From contig NZ_JACHYC010000016.1 of the NCBI RefSeq assembly GCF_014192575.1, forward strand, positions 1 through 51,920: 51,920 nucleotides of DNA. Reading direction: 5' to 3'. The position numbers were made by a program, and so were the translations under genes. The first letter of the stretch is position 1; the number at the start of each line of letters is the position of its first letter. The notes under the pieces are model-generated. The model searched no databases and was not told the DNA's origin. It worked only from the letters and a program-made list of their open reading frames with translations. The DNA is from Variovorax sp. Sphag1AA (GTDB lineage: Bacteria > Pseudomonadota > Gammaproteobacteria > Burkholderiales > Burkholderiaceae_C). Of this stretch, positions 8,396 through 16,481 are shown one piece after another.

Positions 8396-8998
8396 ATGAC
8401 CGAAATGACACTAAACCCGAGGGCTTCCGCATCAGGAGGCGATTGGCTGAAGCGGTACTACGTCGCACGCGCAGCGTTCTCCATCGTGTGGGTCGCGGCT
8501 GCCATCGTACTTGGCACAAAGATGCCTTTACTCGGCGCGGTGCTGCTCGTCGTCTATCCGGCCTGGGATGCGCTGGCCAATTGGGTGGACGCCCGCCGCA
8601 ACGGCGGACTCACGCAGAACTACAGCCAGGCGCTCAACGTCGCCGTGAGCAGTGGGGCCACCGCGGCCGTAGCGATCGCGCTTCCGATCAGCATGCATGC
8701 GGTGCTAGGCGTGTTCGGCACATGGGCGATCCTGGCTGGTGCGTTTCAGCTTGTCACGGGCGTACGCCGCTGGAAGGTGCATGGAGCTCAATGGGCCATG
8801 ATCCTCAGCGGAGCTCAGTCCGCGCTTGCGGGATCCTTCTTCATCATGCGGGCGGGTGGAACCCAGGTGCCCACGATTGCCGACATCGCGCCCTACGCAG
8901 CGTTCGGCGCCTTCTATTTCCTTGTCTCGGCTGTTTCGCTCGTGCTGTTGGACCGGCGCATCCGGAAGCAGTCGCTGGGCGTGGCGGGTCCAGGTTGA
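8396..8998 (+). CDS. DUF308/HdeD-like integral membrane protein
   Basis: A 200-residue protein with about six hydrophobic segments, including FSIVWVAAAIVLG, LGAVLLVVYPAWDALANWVDA, FGTWAILAGAFQLVTGVRRW and AFGAFYFLVSAVSLVLLDRRIR. The pattern fits the short-repeat HdeD/DUF308 family of unknown function. A GAGGA at 8385-8389 places the start at ATG 8396 rather than the ATG at 8390. It is probably the last gene of the operon beginning at 5712. No role is assigned. Confidence 0.7.
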   Translation: MTEMTLNPRASASGGDWLKRYYVARAAFSIVWVAAAIVLGTKMPLLGAVLLVVYPAWDALANWVDARRNGGLTQNYSQALNVAVSSGATAAVAIALPISMHAVLGVFGTWAILAGAFQLVTGVRRWKVHGAQWAMILSGAQSALAGSFFIMRAGGTQVPTIADIAPYAAFGAFYFLVSAVSLVLLDRRIRKQSLGVAGPG

Positions 8999-9128
8999 AT
9001 CGAACGTCCCCGCCATGGAATTCGCGCGTGTGCGCGCGATGTGCTTCACCAGCCGAAGGCGCGGGCATCCGCACATGCGCTATGCGCCAGCCGCTGGTGC
9101 TGCTGGGCCGACAGGGTGGCAACGGTCG

Positions 9129-9156
9129 TTGACAGTCGTAGGCAATCCGGTAGTAT
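9129..9156 (+). promoter_or_regulatory. Sigma-70 promoter for the potABC-like operon
   Basis: TTGACA (9129-9134), a 16-base spacer and TAGTAT (9151-9156). It is almost consensus and directed at the ABC transporter operon, with a palindromic operator immediately downstream at the expected transcription start. Confidence 0.7.
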
Positions 9157-9162
9157 TTGCAT

Positions 9163-9175
9163 ATGGCATACCAAT
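9163..9175. promoter_or_regulatory. Operator copy 1 (ATGGCATACCAAT) of the putative GntR regulon
   Basis: This is an imperfect palindrome matching four other copies in this window. It lies 7 bases after the -10 box of the importer promoter, a position where bound repressor would block transcription. Confidence 0.65.
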
Positions 9176-9210
9176 AATGGATGCCAAAAATACTGGATCG
9201 GAGTGTGGAT

Positions 9211-10308
9211 ATGAATGCACGAACCCTTCCTCCGGTCCTGGAGGTGCAGGGCGTTGACATACGCTACGGGGGCAACCTCGTTGTGTCCGGCGCGTCCTTC
9301 GACGTTCGGGAGGGTGAGTTCGTCACCCTGCTGGGCCCCAGTGGCAGCGGCAAGACCTCCCTTCTGCGAACGATTGCGGGCTTCATGCCGGCAAGCGCCG
9401 GCCGGATCAGCCTGCGCGGTGAGCCAATGGAAAACGTGCCCGCCTACCAGCGCGACGTGGGGCTGGTTTTTCAGAACTACGGACTTTTCCCCCACATGAC
9501 GGTGGAGGGAAATCTCAGCTTCGGGCCGCGGATGATGAAGGTGCCTGCGGCTGAGATTGAGGCCCGTGTCGCGGAGGCGCTGGCACAGGTCCGGCTCGAG
9601 CGTCTTCGGGCGCGCTATCCCCATGAGCTCTCGGGTGGGCAGCAGCAGCGCGTGGCGATCGCGCGGGCGTTGGCCATGCGCCCGTCGCTGCTGCTCCTCG
9701 ACGAGCCCATGTCTAATCTCGACGCGAGGCTGCGCTCGGAGATGCGAGTCGAGTTGGCTGCCCTTCTGAAGCGCCTGGGCGTAACTGCGGTAGCGGTTAC
9801 TCATAACCAGGAGGAAGCCCTGGGCATGTCAGACCGCATCGTGGTTATGGCCGAGGGTGGTATCCGCCAAGTCGGCACCCCGTCAGACATCTATCTGCAC
9901 CCGGCGGATTCCTTCGTCGCGAACTTCGTCGGTGACGCGAATGTCGTGGATGCCGAGCACGTCGGCGTCGCAGCGGACGGTGAAGCGCTCTTCCGAACTT
10001 CCAGCGGGATCGTGATCCGCGGGGGAGCCTCCGCGGCACACGGGAAGGTCGCCAGCCTTCTTATCCGGCCGGAACTCATTGAAGTGGACGTCTCCAGCGG
10101 AGCTGTCGGATCCGATTCAAAGACCGGCCTGGCTGCCGAGGTCGTCAGTGCCGCCTACATGGGGTCCTTCATCGAGATCCGCGCTAAGGTCGGGTCGCAT
10201 CGGCTTCTGGTCAAGCTGCCCGCAGGTCCCAATCCTCCGCTGCTGGAGGCGGGCCAGCCCGTGCTTATGCGTTGGGCGCCCGAGGCCGTCAAGGTGCTGC
10301 GGACATGA
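9211..10308 (+). CDS. Polyamine/iron-type ABC transporter ATP-binding protein (PotA-like)
   Basis: A 365-residue ATPase. Walker A is GPSGSGKTS (residues 42-50), the Q-loop is FQNYGLFPHMTV, the signature is LSGGQQQRVAIARAL, Walker B is LLLLDEPMSNLDA and the switch His is in AVTHNQEEAL. After the nucleotide-binding domain comes a TOBE domain of about 120 residues, typical of the PotA/FbpC class. ATG 9211 follows GGAG at suitable distance; an in-frame ATG at 9181 exists but lacks a site. The stop overlaps the start of the permease gene (ATGA). It drives import with the two permeases below and probably the binding protein at 15421. Confidence 0.93.
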   Translation: MNARTLPPVLEVQGVDIRYGGNLVVSGASFDVREGEFVTLLGPSGSGKTSLLRTIAGFMPASAGRISLRGEPMENVPAYQRDVGLVFQNYGLFPHMTVEGNLSFGPRMMKVPAAEIEARVAEALAQVRLERLRARYPHELSGGQQQRVAIARALAMRPSLLLLDEPMSNLDARLRSEMRVELAALLKRLGVTAVAVTHNQEEALGMSDRIVVMAEGGIRQVGTPSDIYLHPADSFVANFVGDANVVDAEHVGVAADGEALFRTSSGIVIRGGASAAHGKVASLLIRPELIEVDVSSGAVGSDSKTGLAAEVVSAAYMGSFIEIRAKVGSHRLLVKLPAGPNPPLLEAGQPVLMRWAPEAVKVLRT

Positions 10309-11243
10309 GCAGCGCGGCCACCCCGACTGTTCCCGTCCAGTCCGGAAGCGAACCACAGGGCGAGGTGCCTTCGGTTCGGGTGCCGCGGACGGCGATCAGC
10401 CTGCGCAAGTGCATGCTGCTGGCGCCAGCCCTGTTGGTGCTGGGCGTCTTCGCAGTCGCGCTTCTGGATCTGCTGAACTGGAGCTTCTATAGCGAAGGAA
10501 AGCTGGGCGCCGAGCGCGTTGGCAGCATCGGCTGGACGAGCTATGCCCGCATCCTTCGCGATTCGCTCTACATGGGCACGATCCTCGCAACAGTCCGCCT
10601 TTCTGCCGTGGCCACGATATGTAGTCTGGCGCTGGGCCTGCCGGTGGCCTACTGGATCGTGCGGACCGAATCGCGCCGAGTCAGAGCATTGCTGATCATT
10701 CTCGTCGCAGTTCCGTTCATGACCAGCCTCATCGTGCGCCTGTATGCGCTGTTACTGGTGCTGGGCAACAGTGGTCTCGTCAACACCTTGCTGCAGGCCG
10801 CTGGCTGGATCGCAGAGAACGACTTCATTGCGCTGGTACGCAACGAGGTCGGTGTCTCCATCGGGCTGACCTACTTCGTCTTGCCGTTCGTCATCTTCAC
10901 GCTCGCCGGCAGCTTCCGTCGATATGACCGAACGCTGGAGGACGCGGCGCAGAACCTGGGCGCGGACGAGGTAGTGACCTTTCTGCGGATCACGCTACCG
11001 CTACTGGCGCCCGGGGTTCTGGCTGCCTGCACGCTCGCCTTCGTGCTTGCGGGCACGGCCTTCGCCACGCCTCTGATTCTCGGCGGCAGTGCGGTCCGCA
11101 TGGTCGGCAATGTCATCTACGACCAGGCGATGTTCGCGCAAAACATGCCGATGGCGGCTGCGCTGAGTGTTCTGGCCCTGCTTTTCACGGTCGCCTGTCT
11201 CTACGCGGCTGGTCGTCTCTCTCAAAGGAGGAGTCATGCGTAA
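10305..11243 (+). CDS. Polyamine-type ABC transporter permease (PotB-like)
   Basis: A 312-residue inner-membrane permease with six hydrophobic segments; the first is MLLAPALLVLGVFAVALLDLLNWSF. The EAA-type cytoplasmic loop that contacts the ATPase is visible as LEDAAQNLGADEVVTFLRITLPLLAPG. It starts within the stop of the ATPase gene (ATGA overlap) and overlaps the next permease by 8 bases, so the three are translationally coupled. Confidence 0.92.
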   Translation: MSSAATPTVPVQSGSEPQGEVPSVRVPRTAISLRKCMLLAPALLVLGVFAVALLDLLNWSFYSEGKLGAERVGSIGWTSYARILRDSLYMGTILATVRLSAVATICSLALGLPVAYWIVRTESRRVRALLIILVAVPFMTSLIVRLYALLLVLGNSGLVNTLLQAAGWIAENDFIALVRNEVGVSIGLTYFVLPFVIFTLAGSFRRYDRTLEDAAQNLGADEVVTFLRITLPLLAPGVLAACTLAFVLAGTAFATPLILGGSAVRMVGNVIYDQAMFAQNMPMAAALSVLALLFTVACLYAAGRLSQRRSHA

Positions 11244-12066
11244 CCACCGCAACAGCATGCATCGCGCGCGTCTCTCTCTGGCCTTCTTCGCCGTTTGGGT
11301 GCTGAGGGCAGCCGCATTCGGCTTGCTTTTTCTTCCGATCTTGTTGGTGATCCTGTTGTCCTTCTCGGGCGACTCTTACACCACGTTGCCGCCGCAGAGT
11401 TATTCGCTGCGGTGGTATGCAAACGCGTTGTTGCGCGGCGAGTTTGTGGACAGCTTCATCACCAGCGTGCAGGTCGCCGTGCTCGCGACGCCGGTTTCGG
11501 TGGCGATAGGAACTCTCGCGGCCTATGGTCTCTGGAAGTATCCGGGTCCGGGGTCCCGTGCCTGGGAGTCCGTGCTGATGGCGCCGATCCTGTTGCCGCT
11601 CGTGGTGACCGGGCTTGCATTGCTGGTGTTCTTCAGCCGGGGGTTCTTCTACGACGGGCTGTGGAACATCGTGCTCGCACATGTCATCGTCACGTTCCCG
11701 TATAGCTTCCGATCTGTACTGGCCTCGCTCGCGCGCTATGACAAGCAACTCGATGAGGTCGCGGCATCGCTGCGGGTTCGACCGGTCGTAGCCTTCTGGC
11801 GGGTGACGCTTCCGCTGATTCGTCCGGGGCTCTTCGCCGGTGCGCTGTTCGCCTTCGTGATGTCCTTCGACGACTTCGCCACCACGATCTTCCTGATCAC
11901 CCCCGGAACGAAGACGTTGCCCATCGCCATCTACCAGTACATGGAATTCAACCTCGATCCCACCGTATCCGCGGTATCCGCAATGCTGGTCCTGCTGTCA
12001 GTTGCGGGAGTGCTGGTCATCGACAGGGTCGTGGGCATGGATCGCTTCGTGGGCCTGCGGGCCTGA
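11236..12066 (+). CDS. Polyamine-type ABC transporter permease (PotC-like)
   Basis: A 276-residue inner-membrane permease, partner of the upstream one. The hydrophobic segment AAAFGLLFLPILLVILLSF comes first, and the EAA loop LDEVAASLRVRPVVAFWRVT is followed by LPLIRPGL. MSFDDFATTIFL is the conserved PotC-type segment. A strong ribosome-binding site (AAAGGAGG) precedes ATG 11236, which lies inside the end of the upstream gene. The cognate substrate is unknown; the binding protein most likely used is encoded at 15421. Confidence 0.92.
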   Translation: MRNHRNSMHRARLSLAFFAVWVLRAAAFGLLFLPILLVILLSFSGDSYTTLPPQSYSLRWYANALLRGEFVDSFITSVQVAVLATPVSVAIGTLAAYGLWKYPGPGSRAWESVLMAPILLPLVVTGLALLVFFSRGFFYDGLWNIVLAHVIVTFPYSFRSVLASLARYDKQLDEVAASLRVRPVVAFWRVTLPLIRPGLFAGALFAFVMSFDDFATTIFLITPGTKTLPIAIYQYMEFNLDPTVSAVSAMLVLLSVAGVLVIDRVVGMDRFVGLRA

Positions 12067-12144
12067 AAGACCCGAGGGAACCGCTGCGTTTCGTGGGCGA
12101 CGGAGCGAGAGCCACCAACCAACATTGAGACAAGGAGTAAGCAT

Positions 12145-13251
12145 ATGGAGCAATCGAACCTGACCGCCATGGAAGGGCCGTATGTCTGGACTGGTACGCA
12201 GATGCAGACGGCGACCGGCTGGAGTTCTACGTTGAGTCCCTCTGAAGCCACAGAGCTGGTGCGAGCCACACGGGCCGTCGTCGAGAGTGGAAGACCCTTG
12301 GAGGCGCTGCGCCGTGAAGACTACCGGCTGCCACAGCTTCAGTTCCGCTGGGGCCAGGTGGCGCGCGAGGTGGAGCACGGGTGCGGCTTTTCGCTGATCC
12401 GGGGCGTTCCGGTTGAAGATCTGTCGGATGAGGAATGCACGTTCCTGTTTTGGGGCATCGGACTGCAGCTGGGCGCCCCGGTGTCGCAGAGTCGGCTCCA
12501 GAACTACATTGCCGAGGTCAAGGACATCGGCGAGAGGATGGGGCAGGCCACCACACGGGCCTATCGCGCCGGCGGACCCCTGCGTTTCCATACCGACCAG
12601 TGCGACGTGCTCGGCCTGTTGTGCGTTCGCGAGCCCATCTCGGGCGGAGATAGTCGCGTGGTCAGTTCGGCAGCCATTCACAACGAGGTTCTTCGGCGCA
12701 GACCCGACCTGCTGCCGGTGTTGCGCGCGCCGTTTTTCTTCAGCCGCCAAGGCGAGGAAGTCGAAGGTGAAATGCCGTGGTACGGGCGGCCCGTCTTCGA
12801 CTGGAGCGCGGATGGCCGGTTCACGAGCATCTTCTCGCTCTCTTTCATCGAGAGTGCGCAGCGGTTGGAAGGCGTGCCGCAACTGACCAAGGCGCAGCGT
12901 GAGGCGCTTGAGCTGGTGGCGCAACTGGCCGATGAACTGAGTACGACGATCGCGCTGCGCCGAGGCGACATGCAGTTCTTCAATAATCACGTGGTATACC
13001 ATTCGCGCACCGACTACCAGGACCATGAGGATCCTGGGCTGAGAAGGACGCAGTTGCGCTTGTGGCTGGCCACGCCCGATAGTCGCCGTCTACCCGACGA
13101 TGCGGTGTCGATCTTTGGCCCGACCCAAGCAGGCGTGATGCGAGGCGGGGTCACGCCGCCGTCGGGGCGACGATTCGCGTTTTCCGATTGGCACGACGCG
13201 GGCTGGACGGACGCCGATCTGGGCAGGTTCCGAGGTGGCGATCGTGCTTGA
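12145..13251 (+). CDS. TauD/TfdA-family Fe(II)/2-oxoglutarate-dependent oxygenase
   Basis: A 368-residue non-haem iron oxygenase. The facial triad is visible as His149-x-Asp151 (RFHTDQCD) and the distal His286 in FFNNHVVYHSR. The following RTQLRLWL supplies the 2-oxoglutarate-binding Arg. The fold is the TauD/clavaminate-synthase type (GWGFxxIRG-like GCGFSLIRGVP at 79-89). AAGGAG lies before ATG 12145. It hydroxylates an unknown, presumably imported, substrate. It follows the ABC importer genes and precedes the GntR gene. It is a paralogue of the enzyme at 26546 (both share WGIG, VSQS, EVKD/HVKD and HTD blocks). Confidence 0.9.
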   Translation: MEQSNLTAMEGPYVWTGTQMQTATGWSSTLSPSEATELVRATRAVVESGRPLEALRREDYRLPQLQFRWGQVAREVEHGCGFSLIRGVPVEDLSDEECTFLFWGIGLQLGAPVSQSRLQNYIAEVKDIGERMGQATTRAYRAGGPLRFHTDQCDVLGLLCVREPISGGDSRVVSSAAIHNEVLRRRPDLLPVLRAPFFFSRQGEEVEGEMPWYGRPVFDWSADGRFTSIFSLSFIESAQRLEGVPQLTKAQREALELVAQLADELSTTIALRRGDMQFFNNHVVYHSRTDYQDHEDPGLRRTQLRLWLATPDSRRLPDDAVSIFGPTQAGVMRGGVTPPSGRRFAFSDWHDAGWTDADLGRFRGGDRA

Positions 13252-13360
13252 AGTGTTGGGCGTGTGTGGCGTCGAACCGAAAGAAGGTGCGGAATTTCGC
13301 GATAGACTCGCTGGGCACCCTTATCAGTCCCCACTGCGGCAAGCAAGTCGCACACGTACC

Positions 13361-14122
13361 ATGAGCAAATCCACGGAAGCCGATCGTGTCTTTAGCGGCA
13401 TTGTCACGGACATCCTTGCCGGTGCGATTCGACCTCGTGATCGGCTTTCCGAGCGCGAATTGGTATCCCGTTTCGGTGTGAGCCGAACGCCCGTTCGAGA
13501 GGCAACGAAGCGGTTGCTGGAGCGTGGCTTCGTCGAGACCGGCCCAAGGGGGGTGGCCGTTGTCGTGGATATCAGCCTGGAAGATCTGCGTCAGCTCTAC
13601 GCGCTGCGCCTGCAGCTGGAGAGTACGGCCGCGCGAGAGATCGTGGCGCACATCACGCCGGCGGAAATTGATGCCCTCAAGCAGATCAACAAGGAGTTCA
13701 AACTTGCCCTCGAGCAGCGCGATCTCGTAAGGATGCTCGAGGTTCGCGCGGACTTTCACGCTACTCTGAGCGGCGCCACGCGCAATCGATGGCTCCAGGA
13801 GGTGCTGGTCATGCTGCGCGACAAGGCCTATGTCGTTCGCCATTACCATTGGCAGGATTTCGGTCGTGCTTCCGCAACGCTGGACACCCATCAGCAGATG
13901 ATCAAGGCGCTCGAGCGCCGGGATGTTGCCGGTTTCGTGCAACTCGTTTGCCAGCAAATCAGTGCCGCAATCTCAACCTACGAGAATCGTCTCCAGGTCC
14001 CATCCTGGAGCGTGTCCACTAATTCGCGGCCCGCTCCGGCTGTGGCATCGCCCAAGCGAACGTCGAACCACGGTGCGGCGAAGCCGGCGAAAAAGGTCGC
14101 GCGCGGGAAGGCCGCGGCGTAA
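13361..14122 (+). CDS. GntR-family regulator, FadR/FCD subfamily
   Basis: A 253-residue repressor-type regulator. The N-terminal winged helix is classic (residues of about 10-70: LSERELVSRFGVSRTPVREA, KRLLERGFVETGPRGVAVV). An all-helical FCD ligand domain follows, with metal-site residues in RADFHATLSGATRN and LDTHQQMIKALERRD. The last about 30 residues are a Lys/Ala/Pro-rich tail (AKPAKKVARGKAAA), unusual for the family and possibly an extra DNA contact. It is the only GntR in the window and sits inside the supercluster carrying five identical-type palindromes. FCD regulators commonly bind TGGTnnACCA-like sites, so it is the best candidate for their binder. Confidence 0.9.
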   Translation: MSKSTEADRVFSGIVTDILAGAIRPRDRLSERELVSRFGVSRTPVREATKRLLERGFVETGPRGVAVVVDISLEDLRQLYALRLQLESTAAREIVAHITPAEIDALKQINKEFKLALEQRDLVRMLEVRADFHATLSGATRNRWLQEVLVMLRDKAYVVRHYHWQDFGRASATLDTHQQMIKALERRDVAGFVQLVCQQISAAISTYENRLQVPSWSVSTNSRPAPAVASPKRTSNHGAAKPAKKVARGKAAA

Positions 14123-14320
14123 GCCCTCCGGGCGCACGAGCGTCTCTCGAACTCGGCGCGCCGCATTCTTCAAATGTCTGGGCCTGCAGGTGCGGCCCGG
14201 GTGCACACCCACGGTGTACCTTGGCTCGCTTGCGAGGATGCGGCCTTTTGCTTCTGTCTGCTGGCGAACGCCGGGCCGTGCGGGTGCTACCGCGTCCCCC
14301 GTGCAGCCCGCCCGCATCGC

Positions 14321-14719
14321 TCAAAGCGCGGCAGTCGCCTGGAACTCAATGAGTAGTCCAGGATCTGCGAGGTGGTTGACCTCCACGATCGTGCTGGTTG
14401 GCAGCCTGTCCTTGAAGAATTCCATCCGCGCTGCCACGATCTCCTTGAACTGCCGCACATCCGTCGTGTAGACCACGAGGGAGACGATGTCCTCGAGGGA
14501 GCCGCCGGCTGCCTCCAGCACGGTGCGCATGTTCCGGATGCACTGGCGCGTCTGTTCGGCCATGTCTCCGGCACCGACCAGCTTGCCCTGGCCGTCCCGT
14601 GCCAGCTGCCCTGAAAGGAAGATCAGGGACGAGGGGTTGTCGACGCGAATGTAGTGGTGATAGACGGTCTTGCGTACATTGGCAAGGCTGGGGGGATCGC
14701 CGCGGGTGATTTCGCTCAT
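14321..14719 (-). CDS. RidA/YjgF/UK114-family protein
   Basis: A 132-residue small trimeric cytosolic protein. The family pattern is present: IFLSGQLARDGQGKLV, DMAEQTRQCIRNMRTVLEAAG, LEDIVSLVVYTTDV and the C-terminal VEVNHLADPGLLIEFQATA. RidA proteins hydrolyse reactive enamines/imines to ketones and ammonia, and some are dedicated deaminases. The usual catalytic Arg (AxxRxA near residue 105) is replaced by VEVNHLADP, suggesting a specialised subfamily. It is transcribed with the nitroreductase gene upstream (24-base gap), so it may process an imine or enamine made by that enzyme. Confidence 0.85.
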   Translation of the reverse strand: MSEITRGDPPSLANVRKTVYHHYIRVDNPSSLIFLSGQLARDGQGKLVGAGDMAEQTRQCIRNMRTVLEAAGGSLEDIVSLVVYTTDVRQFKEIVAARMEFFKDRLPTSTIVEVNHLADPGLLIEFQATAAL

Positions 14720-14743
14720 GTTCAGTCCTTTCTAGGTAGGGAT

Positions 14744-15340
14744 TCAGTCTTCGTTGATCCAGCGGACCACGCGATCCAACTGGGTATGGGGCCGCGGGGG
14801 AATTGGCCGTTGCGGATTCGGGTAGCCCACGTTAATTACCCCGACTACACGTGCGCCAGGGTCGTTCAGGCCGACCAGGGCCGCAACTTCGGGTGACTCT
14901 GCCAACGCGCCGGTGGTGAGCAGTGAGCCGACTCCGGCGTCCGCGAGCGCCAGCAGGAAGTTCTGGACCGCTGCGGCGGTCGCGAACTCCTCCTCGCGGA
15001 GGATCACGCGTGGGTTGTCCTGTGTGGGCACGCACGCCACAACAACGTTGATCGGTGCGTCATTAGCGCGCTGCGCGGCCCGCATCACATCCCGTTCCAT
15101 GCGTCGCGCCGCGCCTTGATAAGCGCTTTGCAGGCGGTGGCGCGACTCGCACGTGATGACGAAGAAGCGCCAGGGCGCGGTCCGATGATGGTTGGGGGCC
15201 AGCACCGCGGAGGCGAGCGCGCGCTCGATCACGTCACGGGGTACAGGTTCGTCGAGATAGGAATAGACCGAGCGGCGGCGCTGCGCGAGTTCGCCGAAAG
15301 AGGCGGGTGCCGGCGGGTTCGGATTGACATAGTCGGTCAT
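14744..15340 (-). CDS. Nitroreductase-family flavoprotein, copy 1
   Basis: A 198-residue FMN-dependent oxidoreductase. FGELAQRRRSVYSYLDEPVP holds the FMN phosphate-binding Arg residues, then come LAPNHHRTAPWRFFVI, EEFATAAAVQNFLLAL and GYPNPQRPIPPRPHTQLDRVV. Nitroreductase-fold enzymes reduce nitro groups, quinones, enones or imines, so the true substrate is open. The start at 15340 leaves the palindrome at 15358-15371 in the promoter region; a start at 15370 would overlap it. It is divergent from the binding-protein gene and shares the operator. It is paralogous to the enzyme at 25750. Confidence 0.88.
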   Translation of the reverse strand: MTDYVNPNPPAPASFGELAQRRRSVYSYLDEPVPRDVIERALASAVLAPNHHRTAPWRFFVITCESRHRLQSAYQGAARRMERDVMRAAQRANDAPINVVVACVPTQDNPRVILREEEFATAAAVQNFLLALADAGVGSLLTTGALAESPEVAALVGLNDPGARVVGVINVGYPNPQRPIPPRPHTQLDRVVRWINED

Positions 15341-15357
15341 AGAGTTCAGGATATCTA

Positions 15358-15371
15358 ATTGGTATGCCAAT
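15358..15371. promoter_or_regulatory. Operator copy 2 (ATTGGTATGCCAAT), shared by divergent genes
   Basis: A 14-base palindrome, symmetric except one pair, lying between the nitroreductase (minus) and binding-protein (plus) genes. A further half-like site ATACCAAAT follows at 15377-15385. This is the same motif as copies 1 and 3-5. Confidence 0.7.
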
Positions 15372-15420
15372 CATACATACCAAATATCGGAACTGTCTAC
15401 TTCATGACGAGGATCCCACC

Positions 15421-16473
15421 ATGAACATGAATGCCCGCCTGCCGCGATCGACCATCGCGCTCGCAGCAGCCCTTGCCCTTCACTGCACAGCCGATGCCGG
15501 AGAGGTTGTGCTCGCCACGTGGGGAGGAACTTGGGGCAAGGCGATCGCCGAACAGGCCATCGCACCCTTCGAGAAGGCGACCGGAGTGAAGGTGAAGGTC
15601 ATCTCCGGGGTATCTCTCGCGAACATCCAAATGCTCTCGGCTCAGCGCGCCAGCCCGAAGATCGATCTCGTGATGGCGACATCTCAGGACGCCGTCACCG
15701 CCTACGACGATGGCTTGCTGGCCACGCTCGATTCCAAGGAAATCCCCGTGTTGGCGACATTGCCCCCCAATGGACTGCGGCGCGATGCGAATGGTGCGAT
15801 CAAGTTCGCGGGCATGTGGGTCTACCCCTACGGCATCGTCTACCGCACTGACAAGGTCAAGAACGAGGTCAAGTGCTGGAAGGACCTCTGGCGGCAGGAC
15901 TTGCGCAACAAGGTCGCCGTCTCTTCCCCCAAATACATGAACGGCTACTTCCTGCTCATGGCGAACAAGCTCGCCGGTGGCACGGAAGCGGATGTCAGGC
16001 CCGGGCTGGATCTCGTGAAGACGATGGGCCAGAACCTGGTGGCCGTGGTGGATGACTCCGCCGGACAGCAGCGTCTTCTGGCGCAGCAGGAAGTATGGGC
16101 AGTGCCGATGGTGTCGAGCGCTGCCTACAAGATGATCGATGAGGGCGTGCCGGCAAAGTTCACCATTCCCTGCGAGGGCGCGCCCGCGGGCATGGATGTC
16201 GTCGCCTTGGTGAAGAACGGGCCCAATGCGCAGGACGCAAAGAAGTTCATCGACTTCTACCTGAGCCCGCAGATCATCGCCAACGTCACGCGTGAACTGA
16301 AGATCACGCCCGTCAATCGAGACGCGAAGATCGATGCCGAGCACGCGCGCTACACGCTCTCGGACGCGCAATTCCAGAAGTTGGTCGTCTTCGATGAGCA
16401 GGCGACGGCGACGGGCCGCGCGAAGTGGCAGGACACGTGGGATCGTGAGATCGCTCACATGACTCGTCGATGA
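15421..16473 (+). CDS. Polyamine-type ABC transporter periplasmic binding protein (PotD-like)
   Basis: A 350-residue protein with a signal peptide (RSTIALAAALALHCTADA, cleavage near 26) and a type 2 periplasmic-binding fold: VVLATWGGTWGKAIAEQAIA, FEKATGVKV, KIDLVMATSQD, AGMWVYPYGIVYRTDKV and DAKKFIDFYLSPQ. GAGGA lies before ATG 15421. It lacks permease neighbours and is best paired with the PotABC-like genes at 9211-12066, which lack a binding protein. The ligand is probably a cationic or amine-containing organic compound, by family analogy only. Confidence 0.88.
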   Translation: MNMNARLPRSTIALAAALALHCTADAGEVVLATWGGTWGKAIAEQAIAPFEKATGVKVKVISGVSLANIQMLSAQRASPKIDLVMATSQDAVTAYDDGLLATLDSKEIPVLATLPPNGLRRDANGAIKFAGMWVYPYGIVYRTDKVKNEVKCWKDLWRQDLRNKVAVSSPKYMNGYFLLMANKLAGGTEADVRPGLDLVKTMGQNLVAVVDDSAGQQRLLAQQEVWAVPMVSSAAYKMIDEGVPAKFTIPCEGAPAGMDVVALVKNGPNAQDAKKFIDFYLSPQIIANVTRELKITPVNRDAKIDAEHARYTLSDAQFQKLVVFDEQATATGRAKWQDTWDREIAHMTRR

Positions 16474-16481
16474 GGCCGGCC

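Noticed and set aside
12992..13001. TGGTATACCA, a perfect match to the operator core
   Set aside because: It lies inside the TauD-like coding sequence where it encodes part of HVVYH near the metal-binding His. No promoter is near, so it is probably coincidental.
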